From a virus, in the IMG/VR virus record IMGVR_UViG_3300032224_001028, positions 1-63,816 of that record: a DNA stretch of 63,816 nucleotides; one strand, given 5' to 3'. Below, one piece after another: positions 63,701 to 63,816 of the stretch. Position 1 is the first letter of the stretch; each line of letters opens with the position of its first letter. The position numbers were made by a program, and so were the translations under genes. The notes below the pieces were generated by a model that saw nothing but the letters and a program-made list of their open reading frames with translations, was not told the DNA's origin and made no database searches.

Positions 63701-63816
63701 TTGCTCGAAAGGGCAGTGGATCCATCCCAAGCCGGACTGCCTACCGACGTAGAGGTGCGATCCGCCAAGTTGCTTGTCGAAAAGCTGGCACGTAGGGCCA
63801 TGACTTCGGGCGACGA
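48791..63816 (+). CDS. giant polyvalent protein, N-terminal 5,000 residues (continues at 1-2857)
   Basis: From ATG 48791 the frame stays open to the contig end and resumes in frame at base 1, giving 5,919 residues in total. Order of parts: charged coiled coil (1-800); hydrophobic segment (~817-950); E-E-V-T-H degenerate peptidase-like motif (1385-1389); DdrB-ParB-like domain (~1617-1950); RelA/SpoT-like domain (~2120-2250); second ParB-like domain (~2410-2500); DarB-type N6-methylase (~2700-2970); SNF2/DEAH helicase (~3455-4115); sigma-70-like module (~4370-4550); unknown C-terminal region. P1 DarB and DdrB are known virion proteins ejected to protect DNA from type I restriction; the same function here is inferred from the shared domains. 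Confidence 0.92.
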   Translation, partial: MSLENIFDDSKGASRLPDSKSVGIDPVKLEDVNFDPKEADPVEPTGSAMAYASPVNPNPSGIDFRFIRDPYARKNFKGEIDYANKADQFNSRIESAQAQLKAREERAKQVAELKAQKQQEADFKKGMNSEKEGQYRKAGQKFYTDAFGDVQPQVNEENKPMFEPTPWKIQKGLDGRNVKTRRNEFGQIETEDPDKEAPIAESKIKPNQLFRKNKLSEDQFVGTVDEGLTSGDETIRGVAEQAREKQNDNLLKETRNSFVRQELKVKADLDDHKLQMAQLAKASQENDMLPDSPEKLAKKAEIDKAIEDGAKKAQTISESLLEAKAQREDFEASQSLSAWSNAERARLDFLRSDRGAEYLKRKGIDSPEKDQVLIDIRNKLNEQGRKTLEQSQKKTEDRTQLVGNMMIDGGAQPESSKKSPALPMQDTATLREADDKYEKRVNEAKTVANEIGTKENEKVRALYSNLNASADAVTSIDNQLKGLQDRMTELKAMTGGKMTPEVAGRINALAQQAENLNKQRQGHVAKYEESKSIFDKEVGTFDEKGGFKSIGTRMGAMFDAQRSLEIEANKAGQERNSAYESLQAKIEQQAKIKQDTFKTVVMPKIDSAVRSMDDKAFEASMKEATDLGMDKEVSESLRMYYQQAKKKYNGSDTDFWDMDVFNLMLRSSPAMGMRMIGALADIVAGENDPRTWYVFGETHEQRQARLTSFGGVGAETLSPDVKAGSVSMGMGDGAREVSFGELLREAEKAKTGKYDKNAVPDPFNQVMIGGRTYDIGTTNYFVNSLRMASEYLRKEAKNLEEALPVSEQFLSTDVGQFAKGLAELPAQIGPAFIPFVGPALMGGTVSAGMYDEYMQDAEQTAIKNGTEFDRLSAHQGALNYVAKGAPAEIVSNLLEIKLFKLFKPLLNKITTKALAEALGGTAISGLLGGGTEGYQQYMLNRTKKYFDNMPNVELTDDVWQSFKIGGAVEMFIPAMVALAQSAQSQNKRSTDVRKMMEDFGKAKEESLNALPVGQRVTNPDLSEYTPKEISKQETRLNSIDTRIASIELELPKAKGDRKRDLLNEGAQLYAQRNQIIPTVTVGAEMQNQIQEELSRFPAQTVTDEKGKVVSEAKLGPVRALAKYASGAELSFDEMAEELPDGSPVFGKDKNGAVVVSQRAIDQYRNTASTISALAQGRSVLNARSMLEEKQDQQKAKTTSVVAKDRKEESGNLFRVRVTDTATMQDREVDVRSESPERARLTIAGSPKDYGFDGGIRVGEAIPVGAGDNKQGANVGKATTMPQNAFRRPITGKERTSLVRSILDAPPERRKALQKISESVGGLVENYKSMFDSVDFTAQDNISGGVQIRFSPDGKTRKLAISLTGLQRELQGAENPDQVLLGKFVEEVTHSVGVQVVSREESQNISKTMSPKLRRAFVDSYYASEKSAGKQGKISSDSAFSGELTDLEHYEIGQEFIRAIVQKDERVLGFMTEEAQTNPEFLPYFINALKKILDAITSGTYKMDAPLANEAKERIISMMDKLGALNKISADRAKIGYGNSAKTTDTATVQGVPATGLPTSVPQNRSGVGTGSVSQTNEGGTTGASGLAGSPAISTQGRSYNVATPKNTMSVPVQGKLVELGDLKSSAGTNLQPRDRTRAGNREQELKIARNPNHAMWARPASTSDTGLTIVGKDGRIYSGHGRTNAKNLVYQMAETPSADQALGQKNAQGLRDEIKNTMRQMGEPESEIAKVDTMKRPDYVGVYQGDENPSKIRQFVRDSNIEGMSVAEQASYDALEFIDNPKLISNLRAGSNGEILLKRNDKVLSDFYNAIGSPRELRKKDGSWSKAMESRVMGALMALNFGQNSDTLITTLTEDAENLGLIGLRAGLVQAGPDLAILGDGELDIKPTLTRAVEEFVKYKENDGKMEDFLSQGRLQGIESEASQETEFMMRTIAENPTGRAIGDFLRTYAVSAVAMKRERQAYGGGMFPETEVPLNVMDVLKMATSIVSKGDSTQTLSSPARNTAETLAGKLSAFLDLSKNPQKQKIAQYVANYHKNGLYGLINKMLEPVPSGASLPPQAYQFEERLEKILSVGDPAIDITLPDGNKVKLDGVGASKVLAGFLEGVSKQQDNFRELIGKVTAGRDWVALVASPKKMKRLAEKIIFEKKGIVADDAKDILRATIAVNTLDEMDEAIAEIQKYARVTQDKKNLYLDTENTGYAHRLILIQWDGLNWEAEVQINLPEMLLAKDIGHRFYEKIRSLEALATTLRNNEEVLAIERQIEELKEKVNQVWRGARDLITKRLNASKDLTRGASNVETSGNRVSGISSQRQALTPSTATGVSSTSNSSVFGSEINSSRSGALDASSGVVGMTTINSQKYAVPQPESIVYANVEDFRGTVDSSRLANVPENEASLGTIFNTKASGSFVVKLDKLISPVNELNDEGFVAGKKADPRQTAINRMVSNLDGETFTPREPIDLADNGDGTYTIIDGNATAQGLMLAGWQNAVGVVKEFALSAPRRNTQDANQLSLFDETGSASVLSNSKQGGIESGEQYGQPRTRQSTGESAQTQDGLRGSDELFGEYANGSTQPTSQESGTPREVYSREVSGNGMDSVGQRGGVEPTGGTRSGDGVQSGTQDANTIDGESGRVVSNQDGARENLPVRSKPTVERPAEGSPDRNHEIAPEDILAPRGDVTRLKTNISVIKLLKQLESEDRNATTEEKKILAQYVGWGGLSQALDEDKAERASDMDFQRRYMDEETIKSIENWNKKYGKYYTEVKDLLSEDEFRSAKASTTNAHYTSPQVIKYMWDAVRKLGFDGGTVLEPAGGVGHFFGLMPKDMADASYTKAVELDSLSGRIMRKLYPETDVQITGFQDAEIPDNSIDLAISNVPFANVAIYDAGLEAQGAPKLSLHNYFFAKALEKVRPSGVIAFITTSNTLDANVAQRKWIADHGELIGAVRLPNTAFSENANTEVTTDIIFMRKPDGKMPSFSPESFKSTKEVPLENGGTVKINEYFASNPDMILGRLANDGSMYGGKEEMTVHPFQDGRTLESVLSQSLEKLSGDVMGQSKPVNMDAVRSEEAMRGKKVGTLAMLEDGKLGIAGVENSDEEILSPKNRPIAMGFMQVRDALNELYRMEMDPESQDAEIEDQRKALNVAYDNFVARNGSFHANSKLLDFDPDYYRIIGAENEVKSDSKAENVKKFLTRKKNYTKGDIFTKRILTPRQEPTSASSVEDAMGISLGWKGTLDTDYIAGLVGKSKEEVEKDILGKGIGFRDPSTGLVSTKEEYLSGNVRKKLKIAEEKAKKDNSYEANIEALKKVQPVDVPFSDISMNLGANWIPTDIISDFGRSILKTRVTVTYSKGVGDVSSDRYTVTYGSDGKGARSMADLPSEATSIYGTDRMSGVRLLEMALNMQTPMVFDTIDEKKVLNAGETEKAKLAMEKIKESFAQYASSKPEVSEELAKQYNEKRNSHALRQYDGQFLTFPWLAKGYDLYPDKKNVVWRAIQDGKMLIAHGVGGGKTVIGTALTMELRRLGLAKKPMIVVHNATLEQFAGTIGRMAPTSRVLVARKKDFEKSKRKEFVAKIASGDWDAVVMAHSTFNQIKDDPEYVKKITYELIDELRDAITQTMSESNEVSRYGRISKKKDPSVKEKEKQIKRLEERLKRVQERKVDDVLTFQELGVDAIILDEAHIYKKMPFVTKLKNIAGIDNSPTESGTSLLTKARFIQEKNKGRNIFTMTGTPVTNTLGEVWNQVRLIDPELLAEFGSSSFDSFVSTFAEVERSAELRANGKYKSIQRLSKLANLPEWNKMFRTRADVKMGGDMVVKNRPEIKDGKPDLIAVEATPQVIEYKKIIDRIIDDFDSMDGREKKENSHIPLVTYNACKLASIDMRLVDDKAKDEAGSKSNTMIEKVFELYKRTNDYNGTQVIFSDRYRPMKTESLSFNGLDSGVETDDSEDSGMDLISGAKEEEKEEREAESMGGFNLYTDIKEKLIKKGVKPEEIAIINDFKTDQAKEQLFERVNNGTVRIIIGSTQKLGTGVNMQGRMIAGHNLDVPWTPAEMEQRDGRVIRQGNIHSELGIPVEIYRYGMKDTLDSALWQKLEFKERFIKQALSGKISGRVIEDDSGLLSLAEQKAILSGPMGLEKFNTETKIRELENQERAWVQSSFDAIQAGKTAELQVKAYENRLNQTREFLSEVSNWTPEPTAMIEGVALTKENDIRDAIQEYFDKRRDQAIQTGKSFRASVEAKKPLGEFTYNGTKITLSPASVDEVLGEPDPKKAIKVETGVMVNGRDLGAKVKSAGYVVSALRDLVKNLKSYEQQFINGMGSAQETADSATIASSKAFPRKEELDGLRAKYAKIMEDYTDKGKTNRVEAEQMQLNAPALTPSKASLLSKDAMNLIEPIARSFVSPQTSLDEAIQIGRIALIKAVQGFDPNAGDFDKYAKAVVRNALKKNYSRNEASAREISMRSMNIDSPVSGESTAPLGSIIPDENQSLPSQSAITNDAQRLMQTMIDGLPVRPRTVVSAYMNGEGVAQIAEKMGISRQYALTMLNNALSVLRKRLAKVGIEETKDLISGSTREIISRLNAPLRAITTEEEKAQAEYLTELAQSRGLTLDQFATERIDEFLDSAKAWRQAHPIQDDDMQVLGASNRRIKSKFLTPVSKRYEAEQFELAFVKSMVEVADKDQAGKQDMSEEGKAYLIDVLAEYLASKTSLDEVAKGQIQTDKSLDKYPDLKWSFQKFGKIADKNSAFYDLSQENNKKIWEAYKLLEQNENNSVIAFENDQGDKLLVSKAIINPEDNVGINDYNYKEVPLTDFRNTAYRLTKYTSSFGILGAITNPTTVITPEGDSITPAWHSFFPNKTQAVMSAMGIKNPQRETYDDYKPMESLFSPSRNPDMDAVEEYMDYLGKELPETNELINKADNERNRFKITGNPTLANPAKGMGRNLVNAVDEARKDILQRRPDVIVMAEARALLANDEEGVKRMLLERAVDPSQAGLPTDVEVRSAKLLVEKLARRAMTSGD
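51241..51650 (+). other. hydrophobic segment of the giant protein
   Basis: Residues ~817-953 contain stretches such as I-G-P-A-F-I-P-F-V-G-P-A-L-M-G-G and L-A-E-A-L-G-G-T-A-I-S-G-L-L-G-G-G. Similar Gly/Ala-rich hydrophobic regions appear in large polyvalent phage proteins. A membrane-crossing role during ejection is speculative. Confidence 0.45.
53641..54660 (+). other. DdrB-type ParB-like domain of the giant protein
   Basis: L-Q-P-R-D-R-T-R at residues ~1629-1636, then a spaced R-x-x-E-x-x helix, I-V-G-K-D-G-R-I-Y-S-G-H-G-R-T (~1672-1686) match the DdrB-ParB superfamily core, where G-N-G-R is normally seen. DdrB is a P1 virion protein linked to DNA protection. Here the Asn of G-N-G-R is His. 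Confidence 0.75.
55150..55530 (+). other. RelA/SpoT-synthetase-like domain of the giant protein
   Basis: D-I-L-R-A-T-I with Asp2157, T-G-Y-A-H with Gly2199, and E-V-Q-I-N with Glu2217, followed by A-K-D-I-G-H-R-F-Y-E. They correspond in order and spacing to the D-I-A-G-x-R, G-Y-x-x-x-H and E-x-Q-I-R elements of (p)ppGpp synthetases; the acidic catalytic residues are kept, while the His after G-Y is shifted and the substrate-binding N-terminal motif is not obvious. Confidence 0.6.
56020..56290 (+). other. second ParB-like domain of the giant protein
   Basis: Residues ~2410-2500: K-L-D-K-L-I-S-P, a helix with R-M-V-S-N-L-D-G, P-I-D-L-A-D-N-G-D-G-T-Y-T-I-I-D-G-N-A-T. This is the ParB/Srx-type order ending in the D-G-x-x-T/H loop. 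It directly precedes the methylase. Confidence 0.6.
56870..57700 (+). other. DarB-type N6-adenine methylase domain of the giant protein
   Basis: Y-V-G-W-G-G-L precedes the core, then A-H-Y-T-S-P, motif I E-P-A-G-G-V-G-H-F (Glu2805) and motif IV S-N-V-P-F (Asn2870), with L-H-N-Y-F-F-A-K-A. It is a gamma-class N6-methylase as in DarB. Methylation of ejected or entering DNA is inferred. Confidence 0.85.
59160..61140 (+). other. SNF2/DEAH helicase domain of the giant protein
   Basis: Motif I G-V-G-G-G-K-T (3498-3504), DEAH box D-E-A-H (3671-3674), T-G-T-P-V-T-N-T (3722-3729) and motif VI Q-R-D-G-R-V-I-R-Q-G-N (4046-4056). All helicase motifs are intact. The methylase-helicase pair is the DarB architecture. 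Confidence 0.9.
61900..62440 (+). other. sigma-70-like module inside the giant protein
   Basis: Residues ~4370-4430 match sigma region 2: helix with E-P-I-A-R-S-F, then L-D-E-A-I-Q-I-G-R-I-A-L-I-K-A-V, G-F-D-P-N-A-G-D-F and Y-A-K-A-V-V-R-N-A-L. Residues ~4490-4545 match region 4: L-P-V-R-P-R-T-V-V, A-Q-I-A-E-K-M-G-I-S-R-Q-Y-A and a final L-R-K-R-L helix. Region 1 and most of region 3 are missing. Confidence 0.75.
63694..63816. repeat. terminal direct repeat, right copy
   Basis: Identical to bases 1-123; see the left copy. Confidence 0.95.

Noticed and set aside
48791-63816. Many small plus- and minus-strand frames inside this region
   Set aside because: All lie in other registers of the single giant frame and show no domains or gene starts.

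Overview
The window is a complete circular phage genome seen as one linear contig. The first 123 bases are repeated exactly as the last 123 (1-123 = 63694-63816), so the unique genome is 63,693 bp, and one reading frame runs off the right end and continues in the same frame from the left end. The phage looks like a temperate podovirus of a Gram-negative host. It has a tyrosine integrase next to a tRNA-3'-end-like attachment site, an N4 gp56-like capsid protein, no tape measure, tube or sheath genes, and a lysis cassette with a signal-peptide endolysin and a lipobox protein. The host cannot be named from the sequence.

Layout: (1) 42.1-63.8 kb continuing to 2.9 kb: large terminase, a structural protein, three copies of one small domain, a 679-aa internal-protein candidate and one giant gene (48791 to 2857 across the junction, 5,919 codons, 28% of the genome). 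(2) 2.9-17.9 kb: portal, a fibre/glycosyltransferase/sugar-epimerase block, scaffold, major capsid protein with a strong terminator, two head-tail proteins, two proteins made mostly of 4-residue repeats, and a glycine-rich tail fibre. (3) 17.8-21.05 kb: lysis genes, a phosphoesterase and small genes. (4) 21.06-24.4 kb, minus strand: XRE regulator, DUF932-like protein, small proteins and an HExxH-type protein. (5) 24.4-29.6 kb: tightly overlapping small unknown genes that carry repeated promoter-start and ribosome-binding-site cassettes. (6) 29.5-31.25 kb: ribbon-helix-helix protein, twin palindromic operators, excisionase-like protein, integrase and attP. (7) 31.4-42.1 kb: RecT recombinase, Cas4-like nuclease, VRR-NUC nuclease, SSB-like protein, replication initiator, AAA+ helicase loader, small-terminase candidate and further small genes.

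The most striking object is the giant polyvalent protein. In one chain it carries coiled-coil and hydrophobic N-terminal regions, a DdrB-type ParB domain, a RelA/SpoT-synthetase-like domain, a second ParB-like domain, a DarB-type N6-adenine methylase and SNF2/DEAH helicase, a sigma-70 region 2 plus region 4 module, and a large C-terminal polyvalent-associated region. It lies between an internal-protein candidate and the portal. The inference is a protein packaged in the virion and ejected with the DNA, combining protection from restriction with possible control of transcription and alarmone signalling. A promoter-like motif with fixed spacing (TTGTTGTCA-N17-CTAT-N7-GTG) occurs five times in the early accessory region and is a candidate target for a phage or host sigma factor.
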